Part shown: positions 11,801 to 23,542 of the stretch, piece after piece
Numbering within the stretch: position 1 is the stretch's first letter
Layout of the letters: each line of letters starts with the position of its first letter
Source of the DNA: Orobanche coerulescens
Taxonomy: Eukaryota > Streptophyta > Magnoliopsida > Lamiales > Orobanchaceae
NCBI GenBank assembly: GCA_033398695.1
Contig: CM065816.1
Span: forward strand, 133,583,358 to 133,647,357
Length of the DNA stretch: 64,000 nt
Reading direction: 5' to 3'
Program-made: the position numbers and the translations under genes
The notes under the pieces: model-generated
What the model saw: the letters and a program-made list of their open reading frames with translations, nothing else
Told to the model about the DNA's origin: nothing
The model's database searches: none

Positions 11801-12501
11801 TAAAATGGAACTATCCCTTTAAGATTCTTTGCCAGGGAAACACTTTGCGTGTGAGTAAAATACTCTATATGGATTGTTGTTGGGTTCGTGTCTTGTTGGT
11901 CCTCTCCCTTGCAAGATTGCCATTAATGCACATCACTCGATTTAACACTCGTCTGGTCAGAACACCTCTCTCTCCCTCAAAAAAAACTACTCCATATAGG
12001 TTTCATGTCTTTTGTTGTACTTTCACAAACCAGCGTTAATTTAGGAGAATATATTCCGCTGCCAAGGTCTCGTAAAAATCATTCTCATTCACAAGAAAAA
12101 AAAAAACTGAGAATGTTTTATTGGAATCTGGTTTGACTCGAAGGTTGGTTTTAACAATTCCAAGACATGAAAATAAAAAAAAAAATGAAATCGGATGTTT
12201 TATGGTCGCTTTCACTATAGTTACCGACAACCACACGATTTAGGAGATTTCTAGTCCTGTCGAACGGTTCGGTTCCGGTTAATCGGACCGAAAAAATCGG
12301 TTAATTGGAACCATTTTAGCTAAAAAGGTGGAATCGTAAACTGGACCGTTTTATACTTTTGGTTAACTAGAACCGCACCGAATTAATTCGGTTCCGGTTT
12401 GAATAACCCGTAAAAACCTTTTTTTTCCGCCTGCAGCAACACTGCAACAGTCTGTTAACTAACAGTAACACAATTAAAAACTCTTGTTTTAACTAACACA
12501 A

Positions 12502-12963
12502 TTAAATACTCCTTTTTTTATTTAAACAGGCAACAGCAAGCAGCACAGCACAATTGCTCAAAATCCCACTTCCATCGCCTGAACCAGGTTGATAACTTAT
12601 CTTTTGTCGACCTGACTTTGCTTCGAATCTTTTCTTGCAAACTAGAGTATGTTTCCTCAAAGCACTCGTGCCATTTGACTTTGAACTAGCTCGGATATCA
12701 GTGCCGCAGCGCTTGCATTTCCCTTTCTTCTTCTTAATAGGTGGATCTCCTTCTTCCCACTCAATCACATTATAACCTTTCCAAGCTTTAGATCTCAACT
12801 TAGAGTTCCTTTTTCGCTTCTTTCCTGTCACAGTGGATTGGAGCCCTGTCTGTGCCTCAAGCTCCTCTTCTTCACTTATATTCTGAATCTCATCACCTTC
12901 ATCAAGCAATGGTATTTGTGAAGATTGGGAACCTTCGGGTGTATTTGAAGCTTCAGCCTCCAT
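12502..12963 (-). pseudogene. hAT transposase N-terminal exon with BED zinc finger
   Basis: This minus-strand open frame of 153 codons starts at 12963. Residues about 1-50 are acidic and Ser/Glu-rich. A basic block KKRKR follows (about 49-53), then a BED-type finger at about residues 60-112: Trp early, CKRCG, and a distal LRKHTLVC giving the C-x2-C...H-x4-C ligands. BED fingers bind DNA at the transposon ends in plant hAT transposases. The catalytic and dimerisation domains are missing; the frame ends 250 bp from the element's left end. The Sirevirus element is inserted 7 bp upstream of the ATG (TSD TCAAG), cutting it off from its promoter side. Confidence 0.75.
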
Positions 12964-12974
12964 GATCCCTCAAG

Positions 12975-14371
12975 TGTTAGGAATACTTGTTAGATTTTGA
13001 TGATGTCATTAATTTAAAATCAAATGTTTATTACTTGGCAAAATGTAAGGAAGAACCAAATGAGTATCTTCCATAGGCCAAAATATGTTAAGTATAACTT
13101 GGCAAAATATAAAGAAGAACCAAATGAGTGTCTTCTGTAGGCCAAAGTTAGTTAGGCTGAAAATCGGCTAAGTACTAAAGCACGGCTAGTCCATCGAGAG
13201 AAATCTGGCCGACTCGGTCGAGTAGCTCAGTCAACTAAATTTATCATAGAAGTTTGACGGATGCGGCCGAGTACCTCGGGAAGTCACTGATCAAGACAAG
13301 TCTCAAACGGTGAGCAGTAGAGAGGACCTACTGCAGAGATGTAAGTGCACATCGGCTACTCAACTACTGACTAGTACTCCAAGTCCACGTCGGCATGCTT
13401 TGAAAAGTCAAATATTACGGAAAGCTCACATGCAACGTGAAGAGACAAATTGGAGTGATTCTCGCTAGAGATATGATTTAATTAAATCATCCGACCCACC
13501 GTGAAGACTTTAATCCTTTTATATTCAAAAGATTCGGCGCTCACATGCGAAGTCCTCACAACGGTCGGAAGATAAAATTAAATAATGGGAATCCACCTTG
13601 CAACGTTCGAAAAGATTAAACAATGAAGTCTCCCTCCAACGGACGGATTTGTTGATTTGCAACGGCTACAAGGAAGAAGCTCGAGAGATCGTGATCTATA
13701 TATATCCAGAGATTTGAAACTGAGCAATACACGGTGCGAACATACATTCTAGCGATCAAAGCAAACAAAGCAATCTCAAGCAATCAAATAGCATCGTGAA
13801 AAGAGCAGATCCAAAAAGTTCATATTTAAGGAAGCTCTTAAGTTGGAGAAGACAAACACTCTTGTCTATAATCTTGAGTACGGGGTACTTCACTGGTTGA
13901 AGTAAGAGACTGTAAAGGCATCCAAGGATCGAGGATCAAGAGGTGCAAGGCAGTCAAGTGTGTGTACAACGGCACGGATTTCCACTGGTTGGAAGCTGTT
14001 GTATTGTGGTTGAATCACTGTAATATTTATCACTGGTTGAAAATTATAGTGAATTCATCTCCAACTGGTTTGGAGAAAAGTGGATTAGTAGAGGATTACC
14101 CCACCTCTGAGACCACTATAAATTGCCTGTGTTATTTACTGTTTTACTGCATCATACTTTAACTGCTGCATACATTGTTAAGTGTTTCATTGAGTTAATC
14201 TATATTCATCATCAGCTGACTTCCGCACTTATCCAAGAACAAACGACTCCAAGTCATTTGTTTGACCATCAGCTGAAGGAACTCACTCTTCGTGAAAAAA
14301 AGTTCAAGAGTTTCAACAAGTCTATTCACCCCCCCCCTCTAGACTTGTTCTTGGACGACTTGTGACCTACA
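12975..14371 (+). repeat. Sirevirus-like 5' LTR (1397 bp)
   Basis: Starts TGTTAGGAATACTTG and ends GTGACCTACA. A TATA box CTATATATAT lies at about 13696-13705. Compared with the 3' LTR, 13190-13460 shows many small differences at CAG/CTG sites. Confidence 0.93.
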
Positions 14372-14386
14372 AGTGGTATCGGAGAG
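14372..14386 (+). other. Primer-binding site of Sirevirus-like element
   Basis: AGTGGTATCGGAG directly after the LTR resembles the initiator tRNA-Met site TGGTATCAGAGC, with CAG read as CGG, the same change seen elsewhere in this element. Confidence 0.75.
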
Positions 14387-14450
14387 GTTGGTTCATTTTT
14401 TTCTCACGAACCAGATCTATACTAGATATATATCTTATCTCTCATTTATA

Positions 14451-16089
14451 ATGGAACACATGCACTCTAGACTACCTGTCTTTTCAGTTGACGAGTATGA
14501 TCTCTGGAAGATAAGAATGCAGGCACACTTATCTTCAATTCACGACGACATGTGGTGCATCATTGAAGACGGTCCATTCATTTTCGAGAAGGACAACACG
14601 GTAGGAGATCGCGGTGGGAGGCCGAAAAGATCCCTAAGAAGAGAACGGAGCTGACCCCGAAGAGAGAGAAAGGCCAATCTTGACAACAGGGCCAGAGATG
14701 TGTTATACCAAACTCTTGACAAATCCACAATGGTCAAGATAAAAAATTGTAAGAATGCCAAAGAGATTTGGGACACATTAGCTCTAATGTGTGAAGGAAC
14801 GGAGCTGATCAAGGAAAACAAGTTGTCAATAGCTATCCAAAAGTTTGACAAGTTTAAAATGAAGAATGGTGAATCTATAGACCAAGTGGACACAAGGTTC
14901 ACTGAAATTATCAATGAGATCAACTCCCTGGGCAAAACCTATGGCAACAGGGAAATGGCACTTAAGGTCCTCAGATCGCTCAATCCCGAATGGAGCATGA
15001 AGGCTGTAGCTATGAGAGAGTCCAAAGACCTGAATAAGATAAAAATTCAGGAGCTGTTCTCGGATCTAAAGGCTTATGAGTTCGAGCTTCCAAGCTCATC
15101 CTCAACTGAGCCTGCAGAGAAGGGAATCGCATTTGCAGCCGAGTCCCCTGCTAAGAGCCTATCTGATGTGAAACCTCCAAATCCACTAGATTTTGAGGAA
15201 GAAATGGCTTTCATAATGCAAAGGTTCACAATTTGAAAGAACTACTCCAAGTATAAGAAAAACTACAAGGAGAATCCAAGAAGGAACCGGAAAATTTGGA
15301 AGCTGGAAAGTTGAATGCTACAACTGTCACAAAATAGGACACATTCAAATGGATTGTCCCGAGCTCAAGAAAGACGAAACCAAGAAGGAGGTGGGCAGAA
15401 AGGAAGACAGAAGAAAAGCTCTCATCGGAGAAGACCAGGAGCATGTCGAATCAAGCGGCGGTTTCTTTTCTGATGAAGACGAGGAGTATGATTGCCTGAT
15501 GGCAAACTTAGCTGATGAAGAGGTAACCTCTAAACCTACCGGTTCAAATAATAGCTCAGCCATGTCACAAGATATGGATTTACATGAATCGGTAAATCAG
15601 TTGTTCAAAGATTTTGAAACACTTAAATCTGCACACCAAGCTGTATCAGCAGAGAAGACTCAGCTGCAAGATGAGAATAGGCAGCTGAAAAATGATTTCG
15701 AAAAACTCAGCTTAGATTTAAATAAGGTTGAGACAACTACAGCTGATTTTAAAAACCACGCAAGTGTAAATACAGCTGAGATAGACCGGCTAAATATTTT
15801 ACTTAAAGAAAAGTCAGCTGCACTTGCTCATGCCAAAGCTGAGTTTACTAAGCTGGCACAGATAAATAAAACTCAGGCGCAGGAAATAACCTCCCTGAAG
15901 GCGTCTTCGACTCTGGGTGAATTGTGTACTTATAAAAGGTCATTATATACCAAATCAGGCCTTGGATATGATTCTCACACTCCCTCTAGTTCTGAAACCA
16001 AGTTTATCAAGGGAGAAACAATAGTCTCGACTGCTGAGCCTGTACATAAACCGATATTCAAAAACAGGCCTGGCCAAGTCAACGTCTGA
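14451..16089 (+). pseudogene. Sirevirus-like gag (frameshifted in three pieces)
   Basis: The start ATG at 14451 opens a frame with the Copia gag N-terminal pattern (about 50 residues, DLWKIRMQAHL). It is shifted near 14600. 14670-15236 holds the UBN2-type gag domain. After a shift near 15236, 15320-15364 encodes a CCHC zinc knuckle (CYNCHKIGHIQMDC) that binds RNA. 15400-15550 is acidic, and about 15570-15900 is a long heptad-like coiled coil rich in Leu, Glu and Lys. Gag forms the particle that packages the element's RNA. The breaks are few and two lie next to CAG/CTG-like sites, so some may be sequence errors. Confidence 0.85.
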
Positions 16090-19000
16090 GGCTGATCGGG
16101 TTACACCCAGACGGCCACCTAGACAGCGACTAAGCGGTGCGAGCAAAAGCGGCCAGGACAACATGCCCACTATTACCAACAACTCCCCAAAAATAGATTT
16201 CATAATGGGAGGGGCAGATGGAAACCTCAAGGTTATGCTAATTACCAAAATGAACAAGTGTGGAGACCACAAAGGTTTAATAAATGGTCTCAGCCTAGAT
16301 TTAGAAATGGCCCACACTATTTTGAGGAATATCCGGTATACAATCCAACCAGGAGATTTAGACCTCGACCACAGGAACCTTATAAGGGTTATAATAATAA
16401 TAATAACAATTTCCATAATCCAAGGAGAAATCAATTCTCCAGGAAACCAACTAACCCCAAAGGACCCACACAAATTTGTGTACCTAAATCTCTGCTTGTT
16501 TAATTGCAGAAAAGGTGGAAGGACTACAACCACATCTCCTCAAGCTCAAATTTTGGAGGTGAAGAATGGTTTGTAGACTCTGGATGCTCGAGGCATATGA
16601 CCGGGAACAAGAAGATGCTGACCAAATACATCAAAGAAAGAGGTCGATGTAACCTTTGGAGATAGCTCTAGAGGACAGGATAAAAGGCTTTGGAGAGGCT
16701 GCACCAGGAAACATTGTAATATCCAAAGTTCATTATGTCAAAGGGCTCAAGTATAACCTCCGAGCATCGGCCGATTACGTGTGAGAAGAATCTAGTAGTC
16801 TTCACCATCTTGAAGTGTATGGTGATAGACATCTTATCTGGAGAAATAAAGCTACAAGGTTTAGAAGAAGAGATGTATACATGATTGATTGGAACACGGG
16901 GACACCTAACTCCTGTTTTCTATCCAAGACTGTAGCCGAGAATGGATGGTGTGCACAAAAGACTATGTCACTGAACTTCAAAGCCATCAACAAGATTAGC
17001 TCCCAGTGAGTCGGAGGACTTCCAAATGAAGTATTCAAGAAGGAAGCACTTTGTGTGATGCATGTCGAGAAGGAAAGCAGACTAAGGCATCATTCAAGCC
17101 GATTCAGCCTACAACGCTCACAACAAGGATCTTAGATCTACTCACATGGATCTATTTGGTCCTATCAAACCAAGGACTTTGAGCGGCGAAAGCATGCTCT
17201 TGTAATAGTAGATGATTATTCAAGGTACACTTGGATCATTTTTTTATTCAAGAAAAGTGAAACCACGACCAAGTTACGAGTGCCGAGAAGGATCGAATGA
17301 GAAATCCCTCTCCATAATCAAGATCGGATCGGATAGAGGAGGAGAGTTTCTCAACAAGGCGATAAGCGATTTCGGCGATCGTAATGGGATCCGGCATGAG
17401 CTCTGCGGCGGGATGCCCAGTGAGAATGGTGTTCTTTGAAAGAAGGAACAGAACTACGAAGGAAGCGGCAAGGTCCATGATTGCGAAGCGGACCTACCCA
17501 AAAGGTTACGGGCTGAAAGCTGTCAACACACTGCCACACCCGAGCAGAGTATGATAGTAGGGAGACATGGCAAAACTCCTATGAGGTTTGGAATAATAGA
17601 ACTCCTCTTTTGCTTACTTTCATGTTTTTGGTTGTAAGTGTTTCATCCACAACAACGGTAAAACACGGCTAAATGCCTTTGATGCTAAAGCGATGATGGT
17701 CTATTTATGGGATATTCCCAAAGAAGCAAGGCATATAGAGTTTTTAACAAAAGAACCTTAGTTGTGGAAGAAACACCCCATGTTGTTTTTGATGAATCTC
17801 TTGTTGAGTACAGGAAACAACTTGAGCAAATTGAGAACAAGCTCAAGTCGGCAACCCTTGAAGAAGTCATCATACATGACCTTTGGAATGGTGGACTCAC
17901 TGCGGTCGGCTGATGACCCAACTGCGGTGATGAAGACCCAGCTGCAGATCGACAGATCACCAAACCTATCCGATCCGATTCTTTGCGGAAAGACCAGTAG
18001 GGTGACAAAGACTCATCTGCGATTCGAGAACCAAAGCCGCAAATGACAAAGCGGTAGCCGATCGATTGCGGACGAGAATCCAAAGTGATGCGAGATAACC
18101 ACGAGCAATCCAACAGAGAACAAACCCGAGAAGAGGGCGAGATCCCCAAATGGCTCAAGGATCATCCAATTGCAAATCATCGGAAAGTTGGTGATGGAGT
18201 CAAGACAAGACATCAACTCTACCGGCGAGAATGGCGATGTTCTCATGTTTCATGTCACAAATTGAACCCAGGCAGAGAACAAGCCTTGGAAGATTATTCA
18301 TGGATTAATGCCATGCAAGAGGAATTGGAGCAGATGGAAAGAAACAAAGTTTGGGAACTAACGAGACAGACACGATCACAAGAAAGTTATTGGCACCAAA
18401 TGGGTGTATAAAAACAAGAGTGATGAAGACGGGCTGTTGTTAGGAATAAAGCGGACTCGTAGCAAAAGGTTATGCAGTGTGAGGGAATAGATTTTGATGA
18501 AACTTATGCACTGTTGCAAGATTAGAAGCCATCGGACTATTCCTCGCATATCTTTGCATTCAAGGACTTTGAAGTCTACCGGATGGATGTAAAAGTGCGT
18601 TTGAATGGAATCCTAGAAGAAGAAGTCTATGTAGAGCAACCCCGTGTTTTGTCAAAGGAGACAAAGTCTATAAGCTGTTGAAAGCTCTGTATGGACTCAA
18701 GCAAGCACCGAGAGCATGGTATGAAACACTGTCTGTGTTTCTTGAGAAAATGGATTTTTCAAGGGAAAAGTGGACAAGACCCTATTCAGAGTGGAACACG
18801 AAGGCCACATATTAATAGTTCAGATTTATGTGGATGACATCATATTCGGGTCAACCAATCCAGAACTATGCGAGAAATTCTCCAACCTCATGCAAGGAGA
18901 ATTTGAGATGAGTATGATGGGAAAGCTTAACTTCTTTCTCGGATTACAAGTTAAGCAGATGGAAAAAGGAATTTTCATCAACCAAGCAAAGTATACCAGG

Positions 19001-19779
19001 GATCTTATCAAGAGATATGGAATGGAATCGGCCAAGCCCGCAAGAATTCCAATGAGCACAAGCACTCACCTGGATGCGAGGCAGGCGGGCATATCGGTGG
19101 ACTCAACCCACTACAGAGGACTCATCGGATCTCTTCGTACCTCACCGCAAGCAGGCCGGACATATCATATGCCGTTGGAGTTTGTGCAAGATTCCAGTCA
19201 AGCCGAAGCAATCACACCTAGATGCGGCCAAGAGAATAATTAAATACCTAAAGTCTACAATTAATGTTGGACTATGGTATCCCAAGGATGACAACTTCGA
19301 GCTATCGGGATACTCGGATGCGGATTTCGCAGATGCAAAATCAATAGGAAGAGCACTAGTGGAACGTGTCAATTCCTAGGAACGGTGATATCTGGTTTAG
19401 CAAGAAGCGGGTTTCTAACTCCATATCCACTCTGAGTCGAATACCTAGCTGCGGTAGCTGTTGTGCCTGATTCTATGGATCGGACAACGATTAAGGGATT
19501 ATAATATTATTGCCAACGAAGTTCCAATTTGGTGTGACAACAATAGTGCTATTGCAATAACCAACAATCCGGTTTTGCACTCAAGGGCGAAGCACATTGA
19601 CGTTAAGCACCATTTCATTCGAGACCATGTGCTTAACAAAAGGGTTAGAGTTGAAAGAGTCGGCCACAGACTACCAAATAGCCGACATCTTCACCAAACC
19701 CCTGCCGGAAGAAAGATTCCTAGAGCTTAGCAGAGACCTTGGATTACTAGATTGGGAATCTAGTTACGAAGCAAGTTGA
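16090..19779 (+). pseudogene. Sirevirus-like pol: protease, integrase, reverse transcriptase, RNase H (multiply frameshifted)
   Basis: Domains in order: a basic, Asn-rich linker (16160-16510, with an AAT run near 16391); aspartic protease with active site FVDSGCSRHMTG (about 16568-16605); pre-integrase (16800-16920); integrase with HMDLFGP (about 17140) and the LVIVDDYSRY core strand (about 17197); reverse transcriptase with box YVDD at 18827-18838 in the frame 18770-19243; RNase H with SGYSDADFA (about 19310) and DNNSAIAI (about 19530), ending at 19779. More than a dozen indels break the frame. Many lie at sites where CAG or CTG would be expected from the family and CG or CGG is read, so the protein may be less damaged than it appears. 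Confidence 0.88.
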
Positions 19780-20307
19780 AGGAAGGACGGACACTCAGAA
19801 TCGGCTAAGGCGATGCGGGCGAGAAGACGAAGGCCGACGAAGCAACTTAGGCATACGAGAATACCGGGCGAAGTCAAACTACTTTGTTGCGAGTGGTCAA
19901 CGATCAACAAAATCGGACCGGCTAAGTTCTCTAAAGCGATCTCTAAATTTTTAATTATTATCTGTCACATTTATAAATATTATTAAGCTAAAATGGCATT
20001 TAAAATATACATCTTTATTAGCCATATGGCAATTTTAATACACGCGTCAAACGCCTATTTAATTAACCTCTACGGTGGCAATCGGAATCAAGTCAAATTT
20101 TAAATAGGGCCACCGATTCAAATTTGAAATTCAAAAGAATATCAAAAGGCGTACCACCGTTCAAATTTATAATAAACTAATACAAACGTCTTTTAATCTT
20201 CTTTATAAGGAAGAAAACCTTTCACTTTACTCTTTACGCTTACAGAAACCCTAGAACTTACAGAGCAAAAATACACACTAAAAAATCCTAAAATCCTTTT
20301 TGCAGAA
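19780..20307 (+). promoter_or_regulatory. Spacer between pol and the env-position ORF, with TATA-like box and leader
   Basis: About 530 bp without coding sequence, AT-rich from 19930. CTTTATAAGGAAG at about 20200-20212 looks like a TATA box. It is followed about 55-60 bp later by a leader containing AAACCCTAGAA (near 20246), a motif typical of plant 5' untranslated regions, then ATG at 20308. This arrangement suggests the downstream ORF could have its own promoter; that is inference. Confidence 0.45.
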
Positions 20308-23300
20308 ATGGCATCTTTTGAAGGCGTAAACTTGAAGGCGGTGAAGGATCAAGTCATCTTCTCCATGGTCGTCGATTTCGAAGGTTTATTAGAAGCAAAT
20401 CTAGATGACTTCGATATGCTCAATCTGATCCGGGCGATGAAGCTGAACGGAATCTACCCGTTTCTCGACATTAACCCGCAACATTTGTTCAAGGAAGATG
20501 TTGTTGAATTTTATCGTAATGCCTCTCTGATTCAGCACGGGATTAACAGCTCAGTCGGCGGAACCCCTATCACCATAGATCGAGAAAAGATTCGTTCTGT
20601 ATTCGGGATGAAACATCGCGGTTTGGCGGTCGAAGCTCTTAAACAATCACCCGCCGAAACATGGAAAACGATCAAAGCCGAGAATATCCCAGAGAAATTG
20701 AAGTTTACAGCAAAGAGGAATGAGCTGAAAAGGATTTATCGAGTTTCTTTGGACATCACAAACAAGATAGTGATGGGGATGGCAGGCAGCTATGACCAAC
20801 TGTCATCATCCAAATTCATGGTGTTGGGTGCGTTAATTCAAGAAGAAGAAGTTGATTCGGCGGATTATATTTTCAGACAACTTGTTCGCGAGGTGAACAA
20901 AGTCGAATGGCTCGAGGATGAGAAGAAATTCAAAACTAAGTTGGCGTTCGGAACGCATCTTAGTTGGTTGTTGGAGAAAATCGGAGTGGCTAAAGGAAAT
21001 ATTGACCCTTTCCACCCGAACAAGAGGCTAGGTCACATGGACCATGACAAGAAGAAAGTTGGAGTCACTGGGAGAGCAGCCCAGTTGTTGAAGGATTTGC
21101 CAGACTCTCCGTATTACCCAAGATACGATTTATCAGAGGAATCGGCCAGACTGCGGTGAGATCGGAGCTGATCGAGTCAGGAAGCAGTCGACGATACTCC
21201 AATTGCCATCCGATTCAAGAGACGGGGACCAGCCCCAGAAGGACCCTCTCACCTGCAGTCATCACCTGAACCCTCTCCTAAGAGGCCTAGGAAGCTGCAG
21301 TTCAGCGAGGGAGAGCAGTCTGAGCATCACGCCAGCCCATCAGTTCAATCATCAATCCATCCAGACTTATCTGCACCAGACACTGATACTCGGATTGTAC
21401 CTGTTATTACACCTCCAGTGTACATATCAGAAGAAGAGGAAGCAGGTCTTGTTATCTCTATTCCTGAAGCAGATTACACTTTTAACCTTTTAGAAAATAA
21501 TACTTTTAATCTGTCTATTGAACAACTTCAGCTTGTCAAGCCACAAGCAGAAAAACACTCTTTTGTAAATATTTTTAAAGAGTGGAACACTCTCAAAACC
21601 CTGTCTTTTACAAACCTTCAAACTTTTGTTGAAACTAGTGGTTGGGAATATCCCCAAGCCACTGAGGATGTTTTGATTAACTTTTGCAAAGAATCAGATT
21701 TGGCCTTACTCCTCCAGGATAATTGGTTCATGTCACACTTTAAAACCAACATGGACCAATTTATCCATTCTATAATGCTCAGTATTTTTGATGGCACTTT
21801 TGGAGAAGAGGAGGAAGAGGAAGTAGAGAAGGAGATTAGGATTGAAGAAGTTGATGGTGAGAATGAAATTATCAATTTGGAGGCTGAAGAAGAAGAAGAA
21901 GAAGAGAAAGAATCTGAAGAACATATACCAGTTGAAAAATAAACAGAGGAGATTGAGAAAACAGAAGAAGTGATGGATGAAGGAGATGAATAAGAAGGAG
22001 AAGAAGTAGAGCAGGAAAAAGATGAAGAAGAGAAAGATAATGAGGATGATGAAGGAGAAGAGAAGGAGAAAGATGATGATAAAAATGATGATGATGATGA
22101 TAACAATGATGATGGAGGTGAAGAAGGAGCAGAAAAAGAAAAAGAAAAAGATGAGGAAAAAGAGAAAGAAAAATCTGGAGAAGGAGAAGGGAAAGAAGGA
22201 GAGAGAGAAGGAGCCAAAGAGCCAGAGCCAGAGCCAGAGGCCTCTCATGAAGCTGCAGACAGGATTGTTGTACCTGCACGGTACACCAGCCTAGACGCAG
22301 AGCTGGCAGAAGACTCCAGGTCAGGGACCCCGGAGAAAACCCAATCCGATCTACCAGCTGCAGCCAGGAGCCTGCAGTCTAGTGGTTCTCTTGCAGAAGG
22401 TTCAGGAGAGCACTCCCCATCAGCTCAGTTATCTCCTACCATGACTGAGCTGATCAAGCAAATTGTCAGAGATACTATTGGGGAGCTGCTATCAACTCAG
22501 GTCACTCCTGACCTTCAGACCATTAATGCCAAGATTGACACCCTACTTCACAGAGAGATCCCTCAGCCTCCTCCTCCTACAAATAACAGAATGCCTTTTG
22601 GCATGTCTGATTGGATGAGCCGCATGGAACAGCAGTTGACAACCCTTATTGATGCTGGCAAAAAGGGGGAAGAGAGGATTCAAGGGGAAGAGAGAGAAAT
22701 CAGTAGCAAAAAGAAGCAGGATGTCCCTCAGATTGAAGGACCCTCCAATCTAAAGAGAAAGGAAGCTGTAGATCGAGATGACCAGGCTGACCAGCCTGTA
22801 GGAAAAAGAAGAAGGACCAGAGGCGGCTTCGAACCTACTCTAGAATGGGAAGGGTTGGAGCTATGGTATGTTGAGGATTTCGTTCCATTTGAAGCTCTTG
22901 AGATGTGGGGAGCTGCTAGGAAGAGGTTTATCAGAGACTATTATGTCTGGGAACTCATTCAAGATGACAAACTCTCCCCACAGGAAATTTTCATAAACTT
23001 CATGGAAGAAATCTATCCGAAGCTTTGGGCTGTTCTCAAGAAGCACGCTAAAGAGCAAAAAGCTTTTCCTATGATCCCTCCATTCAGAGCTGAAGAAGCA
23101 CCAATCCGTATGGATGGTGAACTTGATGAATTACAACTTCAAAAGGAAATCAAGCTAGTGTGCCTCGAGAACAGATTCAGATCTCAGCAAGAGCAGGATT
23201 TCGCAGCACTCGTGGTAAAAAGAAAATATGGTCTTGCTCCAGTCAAGGTAAGACCTATCGGAGCCAAACCATTCAAGCCTGCCAAGCAGCCTATTCGAAG

Positions 23301-23322
23301 AGGCAGAGGAAGAGGCAGATGA
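20308..23322 (+). pseudogene. Env-position ORF of the Sirevirus-like element (plant transposon protein type)
   Basis: One reading frame runs from ATG 20308 to TGA 23320-23322 (about 1004 codons), broken by TGA at 21157 and 21172, probably a local two-indel error, and by TAA at 21940 and 21991. Residues 1-280 resemble the 'putative plant transposon protein' domain found in plant LTR-element accessory ORFs (pattern FYRNA...GTPITI...IRSVFGM). A Pro/Ser linker follows. About 498-640 is extremely acidic (Glu/Asp runs). About 660-1004 has a helical region, the basic cluster KRRRTRGG (near 833) and an RGRGRGR tail. I see no signal peptide or membrane segment, so nothing supports a membrane envelope; the acidic and basic blocks suit a nucleic-acid or chromatin partner. 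Confidence 0.75.
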
Positions 23323-23530
23323 TCTTTTAGTTTTTTCTCTTACTTCTAATTTTATCTTCTGTACTTAAAACATTCTTGTAAAATTTCAATAATAAGTCAG
23401 AAAAGTTTATAAACAGTCTGTTGAATGACAATTTCCAGTTGTCTCAATATTAGACTGATTTCAGTTTTTGTCTCGCACTTAAGTGCAGACTTGGTCATTT
23501 GATTTCCTACTTAGTTTTGCCATCATCAAA

Positions 23531-23542
23531 ATAGGGGGAATT
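23531..23542 (+). other. Polypurine tract of Sirevirus-like element
   Basis: ATAGGGGGAATT immediately precedes the 3' LTR, the position of the plus-strand primer. Confidence 0.8.

Larger units (their letters stand above)
9962..12251. other. AT-rich DNA without recognisable genes
   Basis: About 2.3 kb between Copia A and the hAT element. Frames are short and protein-unlike. Two long stretches, about 10757-11140 and 11425-11800, are diverged direct copies of one another (shared blocks TTAAGTATCAT, TTTGACCTT, TAAATCTTGC, GTGGAGCCAA, AACATCTCA). I see no LTR, TIR or coding signal that would name them. Confidence 0.6.

Noticed and set aside
21618..22279. Long antisense frames of Ser, Phe or Leu runs
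   Set aside because: Shadows of the Glu/Asp-rich tract of the env-position ORF on the opposite strand.
20308..23322. Envelope glycoprotein
   Set aside because: Position fits the Sirevirus 'env-like' ORF, but no signal peptide or membrane helix is visible and the composition is nuclear-protein-like.
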